Source: Brevibacterium sp. 'Marine'
GTDB taxonomy: Bacteria > Actinomycetota > Actinomycetes > Actinomycetales > Brevibacteriaceae
Assembly (NCBI RefSeq): GCF_012844365.1
Contig: NZ_CP051626.1
Location: 4,030,001-4,094,000, forward strand
Reading direction: 5' to 3'
Length of the DNA: 64,000 nt
How positions within the stretch are numbered: the stretch's first letter is position 1; each line of letters starts with the position of its first letter. The translations under genes and the position numbers were made by a program. Of this stretch, positions 24,091 through 31,981 are shown one piece after another. The notes beneath the pieces were generated by a model, which saw only the letters and a program-made list of their open reading frames with translations, was not told the DNA's origin and ran no database searches.

Positions 24091-25071
24091 TCAGCTCTTG
24101 ACGATCTTCTTCGCGGGTTCGAGGACGTCGGCGAGTTCGTTCAGCCATTTCGCGTAGCCGTCATAAGTGTAGGCGCGTTTGTCGTCCCAGGTGCCGAGCT
24201 GGTCCTCCTTGACCGCGGGCAGGCTCTCGTACACCGGATTGTCCTCGTAGTCGGTCGAGGCGTCGTGGACGAGGACGACGTCGGCCGGGTAGTCCGACAT
24301 CTTCTCCCAGGAGACTTCTGCCCAACTGCTCTCTCCCTTAGCGTCGGGGCCGACGAGGGTGAGCCCGTCCTCGTTGAGCATCTCGGCGACGCCCAGGGAG
24401 TTCGAGGTGTAGTTGATCTCCGCGGTGAAGTTCGCCAGCAACACTGTCAGCTGGTCCTGCTTCTTCGCCACGCTGCGGATGCGTGCCCGAGCGTCGTCGA
24501 AGGCCTTCCGCTTGTCCGCGATGGCGCCGGTGTCTGTGTCCTTGCCCAGCGCCTCGGCGATGGCCGCGTACTGAGCGAACATCGCGTCGGGGCCCTGCCC
24601 GCCGAGCTTGACCGGGACGAACGGCACGAGCTCGCTGACCTGGCTTTTCACCTTCTCGTCCCACCAGGTCCACCCGTCGCCGGCTTCATTGCCGTAGGCG
24701 ACGAGGATGTCCGGCTCGGCAACCGCGAGGGCCTCGATATCGAGTTCCATATCGGTGCCGACGACCTCGACTCCTTCCGAGTCGAAGGACTTCCCCGGGG
24801 ACTCGTTCTGTCCGAACCCGAAGACCGCGACCGGCGTGATTCCGTACTGCGCGAGACCGGCTGCCGAATAGAAGTCCGCGGCGATGCGCTTCGCCGGACG
24901 GTCGAGTTCGATCGTCAGCCCGTCATAGCCTTCGGGCGAATACGTGAAGTTCGAGTTGCTGCCCGCAGTGCCAGACGCGCCGTCACCCGCATCGCCATCG
25001 GCTTCGCCGCGGCAGCCGACGAGGGCGAACGGGGCGAGAACGGACAGGGCAAGGAGCTGACGACGACGCAT
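24091..25071 (-). CDS. Iron-siderophore ABC transporter substrate-binding lipoprotein
   Basis: A 326-residue FecB/FepB-like binding protein. ATG 25071 (MRRRQLLAL), preceded by GAAAGG, gives a short signal peptide with lipobox FALVGC and lipidated Cys20; the upstream in-frame codon at 25146 lies in the iron-box region and is rejected. Family features include RIAADFYSAAGLAQYGITPVAVFG and IEALAVAEPDILVAYGN. It is divergent from the siderophore-interacting protein gene, and both probably answer to the iron box between them. No permease or ATPase gene is present. Confidence 0.88.
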   Translation of the reverse strand: MRRRQLLALSVLAPFALVGCRGEADGDAGDGASGTAGSNSNFTYSPEGYDGLTIELDRPAKRIAADFYSAAGLAQYGITPVAVFGFGQNESPGKSFDSEGVEVVGTDMELDIEALAVAEPDILVAYGNEAGDGWTWWDEKVKSQVSELVPFVPVKLGGQGPDAMFAQYAAIAEALGKDTDTGAIADKRKAFDDARARIRSVAKKQDQLTVLLANFTAEINYTSNSLGVAEMLNEDGLTLVGPDAKGESSWAEVSWEKMSDYPADVVLVHDASTDYEDNPVYESLPAVKEDQLGTWDDKRAYTYDGYAKWLNELADVLEPAKKIVKS

Positions 25072-25089
25072 CGAGAGCCTTTCGGTGGG

Positions 25090-25105
25090 CGTCCCCGCAG
25101 GGACG
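25090..25105. repeat. CGTCCCC-type palindrome in the leader of the binding-protein gene
   Basis: CGTCCCCGCAGGGACG, an almost perfect 16-bp inverted repeat, lies in the 5' leader of the minus-strand binding-protein gene. A near-identical copy is in the leader of the divergent gene at 25236-25251. Confidence 0.75.
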
Positions 25106-25148
25106 GAACTGGTGCGCCTGTAGTGACGCCGGGACCACCGTAGCACTA

Positions 25149-25167
25149 TTTGGAAAGGCTAGCCTTA
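25149..25167. promoter_or_regulatory. DtxR/IdeR-type iron box in divergent intergenic region
   Basis: TTTGGAAAGGCTAGCCTTA matches TTAGGTTAGSCTAACCTAA at about 14 of 19 positions. It lies between the divergent siderophore-binding protein and siderophore-interacting protein genes and could repress both under iron sufficiency. Confidence 0.65.
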
Positions 25168-25235
25168 CTAAATTAGAGTAGAGTAGCGTTGCGGATGTTG
25201 ACGTATCCACGACAGCTGCACACACGAACACAACG

Positions 25236-25251
25236 CGTCCCCGCGGGGACG
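25236..25251. repeat. Perfect CGTCCCCGCGGGGACG palindrome
   Basis: A 16-bp perfect inverted repeat in the leader of the siderophore-interacting protein gene. It differs by one base from the palindrome in the opposite leader at 25090-25105. Confidence 0.8.
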
Positions 25252-25255
25252 CCCT

Positions 25256-25273
25256 CACGACCGCGCGGTCGTG
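25256..25273. repeat. Perfect CACGACCGCGCGGTCGTG palindrome
   Basis: An 18-bp perfect inverted repeat 5 bp after the previous palindrome and 18 bp before the GTG start of the siderophore-interacting protein gene. It could fold in the mRNA close to the RBS or serve as an operator. Confidence 0.8.
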
Positions 25274-25291
25274 GGAGGCGAAGGAGAATCA

Positions 25292-26305
25292 GTGTCACGA
25301 GCCCCCATCGGTGCCTTCGAAGCAGAGGTCCTCGCCGTCGACAACCTCAGCCCGTCCTTCCGTCGGGTGACTTTCGGGGGTGCGGGACTCGGGGAATTCG
25401 GCCCGAACACCCACCCTCGTGACCTGCGGATCAAACTCGTCATCCCTCCTCAGCGTGCCGCTGCGCCGCAGTTCGATCTGCCGGGATTCCTCACCGAGCA
25501 GGAAGCCGCTGGAGTGTCCTGGTACCAGGCCTGGCTGCAGGTCAGCCCCGACGTGCGCGGAGCGATGCGCACCTACACCGTGCGCGAATGGAACGATGCC
25601 GAGCGCAGACTCGTCATCGACATGGTCCTCCACACCGATGAGCATGGTCATTCGGGCCCGGCAGCCGAGTGGGCCGAAGCCGCCGAGGTGGGGCACCGCC
25701 TCCATATCATCGGTCCCTCCCGTGCCTCGGAGACTCCGTGCGCCGGGATCGAGTTCGCCCCGGGAGATGCCCATCAGATCCTCCTCGCCGGCGACGAGAC
25801 CGCTGTGCCCGCCATCGCCTCGATCCTCGATTCGCTCAAGGACAGCCAGGCGCAGGGCAAGGCCGTTCTCGAGGTCCCGAGCGCCGAGGACATCATCGAC
25901 ATGACCATTCCCACCGGCTTCGAGGTCGAATGGCTACCGCGCGGGCAGGCCGACTTCGGTCAGCTGCTCGAACCTGCCGTCCGCGAGGCGGTGCGTGCGG
26001 AGACCCGGACCCCCGTCGGGGCCGGAGCGGCGGGGTCGACCGGCGGTCTGAGTGGTCAGGTCCGGGATCTCGACGATGTCAACATCGACGAAGAGATCCT
26101 CTGGGATGTTCCCGCAGCCCTCACCGAGGCGGCTCAGGGCAGTTCGAGTGCCACGAACAAGGACGACCGCCCCTTCTATGCCTGGATCGCCGGAGAGGCC
26201 GGACCGGTCAAGCGTCTGCGCCGCTACCTCGTCCAGGAAGTCGGAGTCGACCGCAAGCAGATCGCGTTCATGGGCTACTGGCGTCAGGGCAAGGCCGAGG
26301 GCTGA
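25292..26305 (+). CDS. Siderophore-interacting protein (FAD ferric-siderophore reductase, ViuB/YqjH-like)
   Basis: A 337-residue flavoprotein that releases iron in the cytoplasm by reducing ferric siderophores with NAD(P)H. GTG 25292 is chosen because GAAGGAG lies 5 bp ahead. Residues about 8-130 form the FAD-binding barrel with MRTYTVREW, the RxYTxR flavin motif; the SIP C-terminal domain follows with LLAGDETAVPAIASIL and ends in FYAWIAGEAGPVKRLRRYLVQEVGVDRKQIAFMGYWRQGKAE, a family signature. An insert of about 50 residues (around 235-285, Gly/Ala/Asp-rich) is longer than in ViuB. It is divergent from a siderophore-binding lipoprotein under a shared iron box. Confidence 0.92.
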   Translation: MSRAPIGAFEAEVLAVDNLSPSFRRVTFGGAGLGEFGPNTHPRDLRIKLVIPPQRAAAPQFDLPGFLTEQEAAGVSWYQAWLQVSPDVRGAMRTYTVREWNDAERRLVIDMVLHTDEHGHSGPAAEWAEAAEVGHRLHIIGPSRASETPCAGIEFAPGDAHQILLAGDETAVPAIASILDSLKDSQAQGKAVLEVPSAEDIIDMTIPTGFEVEWLPRGQADFGQLLEPAVREAVRAETRTPVGAGAAGSTGGLSGQVRDLDDVNIDEEILWDVPAALTEAAQGSSSATNKDDRPFYAWIAGEAGPVKRLRRYLVQEVGVDRKQIAFMGYWRQGKAEG

Positions 26306-26307
26306 GC

Positions 26308-26353
26308 CCTCAGACCCTGCCCGACTGAACTCTCAGACCCTGCTGGGCTGACC
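26308..26353. repeat. 23-bp imperfect tandem repeat
   Basis: Two 23-bp units sharing CTCAGACCCTGC lie between the convergent SIP and DMT genes; the second unit encodes the last residues of the DMT protein. Probably a small local duplication. Confidence 0.75.
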
Positions 26354-27295
26354 CGGCGAGCGTCGCAGAGCTCCGATGATCTGCGGCCCGATCGCGGCAG
26401 CCGCGCCGGCCAGGCACAGCACTCCGCCGACTGCGGCCAGCGGAGGCGGGACCTCTCCGAGAACGATCCACGCCATCACAACAACGATCGCGGGAACGAG
26501 GAGACTCGACGAGCTGAGCAGTCCCGCCGGCAGGTGCTTGAGCGCATATCCCCAGAGGTTGAAGGCAATGGCGGTCGGCACGACCCCCAGGTAGACGATC
26601 TGCAGCGTCATCTCGACGGGTGCTGCGGCCACCTCGTCGATGAGGCCGGGAGCGAAGACGAGACTGACGAGCGCGCCGATGAGGATTCCCATCCAGGTCA
26701 CGGTCACCGAGTCCTCTCCGGACAGGAAGTGCTTCTGCAGCAGCACGCAGGAGGCGTAGAGCACTGCGGCGACGAGGCTGAGGACAAGGCCGCCGACAGT
26801 GAAGAAGCCGGTGAAGCTGGCGGCCGTGATCAGCCCGATTCCGAGCAGAGAGACGATGATGCCGATGAGCAGGCGCTTCGGCAGCCCTTCTCCGAAGACG
26901 AGACCGGCGAAGACGGCGATGATCAGCGGTGCGATATTGACGATCATCGAGGCGGTTCCGGCATCGATCGACCGTTCCGCCGCGTTGAGGACGACGACAT
27001 AGGCAGAGAACCAGGCGATGCCCCAGAGGATGAGAATCAGCCATACGACCTTGCCGGAAGGGAACCGCGGACGACGGAAGAGCATCCAGGCGGAGAGCAC
27101 CACGGCTGCGGACGCGCCCCGCAGCAGCGCCATCGGACCAGGAGAGAAGATTTCGCCGGCGTCGCGGATGACGACGAAGGACGACGCCCAGAAGGTCATG
27201 GTGAGCAGGGCGGCAATCCACGGGAGAAGACGAGGAGCTGTCGTCAGGCGGGGATTCGGACTCGCGACTCGCATGCTGAGGGCTGATCTGTTCAT
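26333..27295 (-). CDS. DMT superfamily transporter (EamA domain)
   Basis: A 320-residue, ten-helix carrier made of two EamA repeats. ATG 27295 (MNRSALSMRV) is used; GTG at 27301 is an alternative. The first repeat opens with LLTMTFWASSFVVIRDAGEIFSPGPMALLRG, the classic EamA N-terminal signature, and the second includes GVVPTAIAFNLWGYALKHLPAGLLSSSSLLVPAIVV. EamA proteins usually export amino acids or related metabolites. Its divergent LysR neighbour is the likely regulator, as in many LysR-exporter pairs such as LysG/LysE-type arrangements. Substrate unknown. Confidence 0.88.
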   Translation of the reverse strand: MNRSALSMRVASPNPRLTTAPRLLPWIAALLTMTFWASSFVVIRDAGEIFSPGPMALLRGASAAVVLSAWMLFRRPRFPSGKVVWLILILWGIAWFSAYVVVLNAAERSIDAGTASMIVNIAPLIIAVFAGLVFGEGLPKRLLIGIIVSLLGIGLITAASFTGFFTVGGLVLSLVAAVLYASCVLLQKHFLSGEDSVTVTWMGILIGALVSLVFAPGLIDEVAAAPVEMTLQIVYLGVVPTAIAFNLWGYALKHLPAGLLSSSSLLVPAIVVVMAWIVLGEVPPPLAAVGGVLCLAGAAAAIGPQIIGALRRSPGQPSRV

Positions 27296-27332
27296 AGGCA
27301 CGATTATTCGTCTCCTGACTGTGAAAGAAAAG

Positions 27333-27348
27333 CGCACACTATTGCACA
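27333..27348. promoter_or_regulatory. Candidate LysR operator
   Basis: GCGCACACTATTGCAC lies between the divergent DMT and LysR genes and carries the half-site ACTATTGCA seen in the perfect dyad at 15554-15568. Confidence 0.4.
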
Positions 27349-27377
27349 ACTGTCCACGAAGTGCGTACGGTTCGAAT

Positions 27378-28262
27378 GTGTACACCGTTGCTCACCTGAA
27401 GTCGTTCAAATCGGTCGCCCTCACCGGGTCCGTCCGATCCGCCGCGCAGCATCTCGGGCTCTCCCCGTCCGCGGTCAGCCATCACCTCAAACTTCTCGAA
27501 CAGGAGACGGGGCTGACTCTGTTTCAGCGACAGGGACGCGGTCTGTGCCTGACCGACACCGGATCGGCGATCATGCCCGACGTCGACTCCGTGCTCGAGA
27601 GCTCCGGACGCTTGGGCCAATGCATCGCCGACCTGCATGAGAATCGAATCGGGTACCTGTCGATCGGGTACTTCGCGACGGCGGGAACTCGGTGGCTGCC
27701 GGAACTCGTTGCCTACCTCGAGAACCGTCATCCCGATGTCACGGTGCAGCTCAATCTGGCTGAGGGCCCCTGGACCGAGTTCCCCTCCGATCTGCACGTG
27801 GTGATCTCGGAGAAGAAGAACCCTGAGTTTCCGCAGCAGGTGAAGAGTCATTTCCTCACCGAGGATCCCTATGTCGTCGCCGTTCCTGAGGACCACCCGC
27901 TGTCATCTCGTGAGGAAGTGAGTCTCGGCGAATTGGAGAGTCACTCCTGGATCGACAATGACACGGCGGACGGCCCGTGCCGAAAGATCCTCTTCGATGC
28001 CTGCTCCCGTGCAGGAGTGAGAGTGCACTTCAAACATGAAGCGCACAGCTTCGTCACGGCGCTGCACATGGTCAGCCGTGGCCTCGGGCTGACCATACTG
28101 CCCAGGCTCGGTGTCGAACCTCTGACTCCCGGAGTGACCATCATCCGGCTGACAGCGCCCGAACCGATCCGCTTCATCCACGCGATCTGCGATCCGGGCC
28201 ACCCGCAGCAGGAACTCATCGAGGATGCGGTCACAGCCCTGCGCGAGCTCGCCACCAGCTGA
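27378..28262 (+). CDS. LysR family transcriptional regulator
   Basis: A 294-residue regulator starting at GTG 27378 (MYTVAHLKSFKSVALTGSV). A longer frame reaching back to 27018 overlaps the DMT gene and is antisense noise. The HTH includes SAAQHLGLSPSAVSHHLKLLEQETGLTLFQRQGRG. The effector domain begins LSIGYFATAGTRWLPELVAYLENRHPDV. It is divergent from the DMT exporter and probably controls it. The recognition helix is very like that of the Rieske-operon LysR (SPSAVSHHL against TPSAVSHQL), which fits the shared operator half-site. Confidence 0.88.
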   Translation: MYTVAHLKSFKSVALTGSVRSAAQHLGLSPSAVSHHLKLLEQETGLTLFQRQGRGLCLTDTGSAIMPDVDSVLESSGRLGQCIADLHENRIGYLSIGYFATAGTRWLPELVAYLENRHPDVTVQLNLAEGPWTEFPSDLHVVISEKKNPEFPQQVKSHFLTEDPYVVAVPEDHPLSSREEVSLGELESHSWIDNDTADGPCRKILFDACSRAGVRVHFKHEAHSFVTALHMVSRGLGLTILPRLGVEPLTPGVTIIRLTAPEPIRFIHAICDPGHPQQELIEDAVTALRELATS

Positions 28263-28339
28263 CGAGAGGACGGCTCTGCCCTGCCTTCCGGGCATGCCGA
28301 AGCGACGTGTGCACCCTTTGTCCGAGGGCTCGGCCTCCC

Positions 28340-29776
28340 TCAGATCTCGGCGAGCATCTTTCCGGGGTTGAGGATGCCCAGCGGGTCGAGCGCGTTCTTC
28401 ACGGCCAGCTGGATTCGTCGTGATCCTTCGTCGAATTCGTTCGGCAGCCAAGCGCGCTTGAGGAACCCGACCCCGTGTTCGCCGGTGATCGTGCCGCCGA
28501 GTTCGAGGCCGACGCGCATGATCTCTGCGAACACCTCTTCGGCCTTCGCGGTCGCGGCGGCATCGCTTGAGTCGAAGAACACCGATGGGTGCATATTGCC
28601 GTCGCCGGCGTGGGCGACGAGGGCGATCTCGAGTCCGGATGATGACCGCAGTTCGGTGAGCCGGTCACAGAATTCGGGCACAGCCGTGCGCGGCAGGCAG
28701 ACATCGTCGAGCAGCTGACCGCCGCCGTGGGCGCTCGCGAACTTCTCGTAGGCCGGTTGGATCATCCGCCGCGCGGTGATGAGAGCCGCCGAGTCGCTCG
28801 GATCGTCCGAGTACGCAACGTCGAGGGCGCCGCAGCGTTCGGCCACCTCGGTGAAGGTCGACATCGCGGCTTCCGCATCGGTCGGGTTGTCGTCGACCTG
28901 CATGATGAGCATCGACCCGGCATCGCCGTCGAGGCCGAAGTCGCCGTAGTCGTTGAGCATGCGCAGGCTGGCCCCGTCGAGGAATTCGAATAAGCTCGGC
29001 ACCCCGCCGCCGGCCATGAAGTCGGCGACGGTCTGCAGTCCGCTGCGCTCATCCGGGAAGGTCGCGATCGCGGTGAACGGCTCGGGCAGGGCGGGCACGA
29101 GGCGCAGCGTCGCTTCGACGACGATGCCCAGGGTGCCTTCGGAGCCGATGAAGAGATGGCGCATATCGAGTCCGGCCACACCCTTGGCCGTCTGCGGGCC
29201 GAGCGTGGTGATGGTCCCGTCGGCGAGTACGACTGTGAGCGATCGGACATAGTCCCTGGTCACACCGTATTTGACGCAGCAGAGTCCGCCGGCATTCGTT
29301 GCGATGTTCCCGCCGATCGATGACAGTGCCACCGATCCGGGATCCGGCGGGTAGGACAGTCCGAACGGGGAGAGGTGGTCCTTGAGGTCCTGGTTGATGA
29401 TGCCCGGTTGGACGGTGACGAGGCGCTCGGCCTCGTTGACGGCCACGACGTCGTTCATCTTCGACACATTGAGCAGGATCGCTCCCGGTGAGGCGTTCGC
29501 GCCTCCCGAGATCCCGGACCTCGCCCCCTGCGGGACGACCGGCACCCGATGTGCACTGGCGAAGGCCATGACCTCTTGGACGTCTTCCGCCGAGGTGGCC
29601 CTGACCAGGGCGATCGCCCCTTCCCTCGGACAGAACAGGGCTTCGTCGCTGGAGTGGGCGTCGATGACATCGGGATCCGTCGTCAGCGCTCCGTCGCTCA
29701 GTCGTGCGGCGAGTCCGTCGAGTGCCGCCGGGTCGAGGGCGGGAAAGTCGGGTGCTATGGACGTCGGGGTCGTCAA
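28340..29776 (-). CDS. FAD-linked oxidase (GlcD-like D-2-hydroxyacid dehydrogenase)
   Basis: A 478-residue flavoenzyme of the VAO/PCMH family. The FAD-binding domain (about 45-225) holds VPVVPQGARSGISGGANASPGAILLN and PPDPGSVALSSIGGNIATNAGGLCCVKYG, which bind the ADP and pyrophosphate of FAD. The C-terminal cap has the catalytic/metal segment AHAGDGNMHPSVFFD and ends GEHGVGFLKR...LDPLGILNPGKML, typical of glycolate and D-lactate dehydrogenases. It oxidises a 2-hydroxyacid; D-lactate or glycolate are most likely. The broken MFS transporter gene just upstream on the same strand was probably its partner importer. Confidence 0.9.
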   Translation of the reverse strand: MTTPTSIAPDFPALDPAALDGLAARLSDGALTTDPDVIDAHSSDEALFCPREGAIALVRATSAEDVQEVMAFASAHRVPVVPQGARSGISGGANASPGAILLNVSKMNDVVAVNEAERLVTVQPGIINQDLKDHLSPFGLSYPPDPGSVALSSIGGNIATNAGGLCCVKYGVTRDYVRSLTVVLADGTITTLGPQTAKGVAGLDMRHLFIGSEGTLGIVVEATLRLVPALPEPFTAIATFPDERSGLQTVADFMAGGGVPSLFEFLDGASLRMLNDYGDFGLDGDAGSMLIMQVDDNPTDAEAAMSTFTEVAERCGALDVAYSDDPSDSAALITARRMIQPAYEKFASAHGGGQLLDDVCLPRTAVPEFCDRLTELRSSSGLEIALVAHAGDGNMHPSVFFDSSDAAATAKAEEVFAEIMRVGLELGGTITGEHGVGFLKRAWLPNEFDEGSRRIQLAVKNALDPLGILNPGKMLAEI

Positions 29777-29819
29777 TTCTGCTCCTCGGATCGGTTGGTC
29801 GAAGGCGGACGGAGGGCCG

Positions 29820-30491
29820 TCACTTCAGCTTCACGTCCAGGTTATCGGGGGCGGGCGCGGCCCGGAGGATGAGGGTGACGATGCCGGCGGCGACCATGGC
29901 CGCGTCGACGACCCACATGCCCGCGTTCTGAGTGCCGGTGAGGTCGGCCAGCCAGCCGGTGATGTAGGGGGCGAAGAAGCCCGCGGAGTTGCCGAGCGAG
30001 TTGATGAGTGCGAGTCCCGCGGCGGCACCGGCACCGGCGAGGAAGGTCTGCGGCAGCGGCCAGAACGTCGGCAGGGCGGCGCAGATCGCCATGCAGGTGA
30101 TCGTCACGGCGATCATCGTTGTGAACGGTGAGGACAGGTAGAGGGCGATGGGAATCGCCACTCCCCCGACGAACAGCGGGACGGCCACGTGCCACACACG
30201 CTCGCCCGTGCGATCGCCGTGCCGGGACCAGAAGTACATGGCCAGGGCGCCGAAGACATAGGGGATGGCCGTGATCAGGCCGATCTCGACGATCGAGTAC
30301 TCGACGCCGAAGGACTCCTGGAATCCGGCGATGATCGTCGAGAGGAAGAAGCTCATGGCGTAGAGGCCGTAGACCATGCCGAAGTAGACGAAGGACAGCG
30401 CCCACACGCGTGGCTGCAGCAGGGACCGGCGGACCGGGTAGTGGAAGGTCTCTTCCTTGCTCTTCTCCTCGGCGTCCATCGTCGAGTGCAT
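29820..30491 (-). pseudogene. C-terminal half of an MFS (ACS-type) transporter, 5' half missing
   Basis: Encodes about 220 residues beginning in what is normally the central cytoplasmic loop (MDAEEKSKEETFHYPVRRSLLQPRVW), then helices 7-12, including GNSAGFFAPYITGWLADLTG, a hallmark of anion:cation symporters. A complete ACS transporter has about 430-450 residues with GDRxGRR-type motifs in its N-terminal half; those are absent and nothing upstream restores them in any frame. The break lies just left of the first 95-bp repeat, so loss of the 5' half may be tied to the arrival of the repeat-flanked DUF2332 cassette. A functional six-helix half protein is unlikely. Confidence 0.75.
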
Positions 30492-30566
30492 TACGGCAAC
30501 ACATTACGACAGCGCTCCTGCTTCGCCTAGCAATCGGACATGAAGTGCCGAATAGCGGGACGCCGC

Positions 30567-30661
30567 GCCGAATCCGCGCCCACGTGCACACCAGCTGGTT
30601 CAACGTGCAAACGCTTAACGCAAATGCGGGGCGCACACACTTTGAAGCAGTTGTTGCGCTG
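30567..30661. repeat. 95-bp direct repeat, copy 1
   Basis: Matches copy 2 at 31873-31967 in 87 of 95 positions, same orientation, no gaps. It lies upstream of the DUF2332 gene. It contains CACGTGCACACC and ends TTTGAAGCAGTTGTTGCGCT. The differences do not respect any reading frame, so it is noncoding. Confidence 0.9.
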
Positions 30662-30734
30662 TCCGGTTGCGAGTGCAGCTGCGGCGACACGGTTACGATG
30701 AGTGCAGACAACCCGATTGCGAAGGGGAGCCGCA

Positions 30735-31838
30735 GTGCAGCCGATGACCGAGCTCGAGGCCGAGACACTGCGCGACTACTACGGCACGTTCGCCCGCCTC
30801 GAAGCGGCCGGCACCTCCCCGATCTACGCCATGTGGGCCGAGGGAGTGGCCGCGGATGACGAGGTCATCTCGCTCCTGCTCGAACTGCCCCGACCGAAGC
30901 GCCAAGCCAATCTCCTCTTCGCAGCGGCGCGCCACCTCGGTGCGGGCGAGGGTTCCTATGTTCAGCTGCGATCGTGGCTGCTCGATCACTGGGACGACGT
31001 TCGGGAGCTCATGCTCGCTCGGTCCACGCAGACGAACGAGGCGGGCCGCTGCGCGACGCTGCTGCCGGTGCTCGCGCAGATCCCCGGTCCGATTGCGCTC
31101 ATCGAGGTCGGAGCCTCGGCGGGTCTGTGCCTCTATCCCGACCGCTACAGCTACAGATTCACCGTCACCGAGGCGGCCGGACGCACCGCAGCCGACGATC
31201 GGACCGCTCGCGGAGGCGCAGTGACCACCGATCGTTCTGTTCCCGGGACGTCCGGTGCGAAGTTCGAGCAGTCGGTGACGCTCGACCCGGCCAATGGCCC
31301 CAGCCCGGTCGTGCTCGAATGCGAACTGGCGAACACCACGGCGCCGGAACACCTTCCCGAGGTGGCGTGGCGGGCCGGAATCGATCTCAATCCTCTCAAT
31401 ATCACCGATGCTGACCAGCGGGAATGGCTGACGTCGCTGATCTGGCCCGAGCATGAGTCGAGGCGGGAGCGCCTCCTCGCCGCCGCCTCGATTGCAGCTG
31501 CCGATCCCCCGCACCTCGTCCGCGGAGACCTGCTTGAGACCGTCGAATCCCTGCTCGCCGAAGTACCCTCCGGCACTCGGCCGGTCGTCTTCCACAGTGC
31601 GGTGCTCGCCTATGTCGATGCCGAGGCGCGTGCCCGCTTCGCCGCTCTCATGCAATCACGCGACGACGTCGTCTGGATCAGCAATGAGGGAGCCGGAGTC
31701 CTCCCTGACACTCGCGCGCAGCTCGAGACACTCGGGATTGAGCCCGACGGGCGATTCGTGCTCAGCGTCGACGGCCAGGCGGTCGCTCTGACCGGTCCCC
31801 ACGGGCAGAGCTTCACCGGACTGCCACAGGCCCGCTGA
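30735..31838 (+). CDS. DUF2332 domain protein
   Basis: A 367-residue protein of the DUF2332 family; function unknown. GTG 30735 is chosen because AAGGGGAG lies 5 bp ahead of it; ATG 30744 is the alternative. Visible family traits are YYGTFARLEAAGTSPIYAMWAEGVA near the N-terminus, IEVGASAGLCLYPDRYSYRF in the middle, which looks like a methyltransferase-type glycine loop, WPEHESRRERLLAA, and VVFHSAVLAYV toward the C-terminus. It is bracketed by two 95-bp direct repeats and sits next to a truncated transporter gene, so it looks like a cassette that moved or was duplicated as a unit. Confidence 0.8.
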   Translation: MQPMTELEAETLRDYYGTFARLEAAGTSPIYAMWAEGVAADDEVISLLLELPRPKRQANLLFAAARHLGAGEGSYVQLRSWLLDHWDDVRELMLARSTQTNEAGRCATLLPVLAQIPGPIALIEVGASAGLCLYPDRYSYRFTVTEAAGRTAADDRTARGGAVTTDRSVPGTSGAKFEQSVTLDPANGPSPVVLECELANTTAPEHLPEVAWRAGIDLNPLNITDADQREWLTSLIWPEHESRRERLLAAASIAAADPPHLVRGDLLETVESLLAEVPSGTRPVVFHSAVLAYVDAEARARFAALMQSRDDVVWISNEGAGVLPDTRAQLETLGIEPDGRFVLSVDGQAVALTGPHGQSFTGLPQAR

Positions 31839-31872
31839 TTGGTCCCCCGCTTCGAACAAGTCACAACATGGT

Positions 31873-31967
31873 GCCGAATTCGCGCCCACGTGCACACCAG
31901 CTGGCTCAACGTGCAGGCGCATAACGCAAATGCTATGCGCACACACTTTGAAGCAGTTGTTGCGCTG
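31873..31967. repeat. 95-bp direct repeat, copy 2
   Basis: Second copy of the repeat at 30567-30661, beginning 34 bp after the DUF2332 stop codon and ending 14 bp before the PucR regulator gene. In this copy GCGCATA...TATGCGC forms a 7-bp hairpin that is not conserved in copy 1. Confidence 0.9.
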
Positions 31968-31981
31968 GAACCCTGCGGCAC

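Noticed and set aside
27018-27377. N-terminal extension of the LysR regulator near 27.4 kb
   Set aside because: It overlaps the divergent DMT gene; LysR homology begins at GTG 27378.
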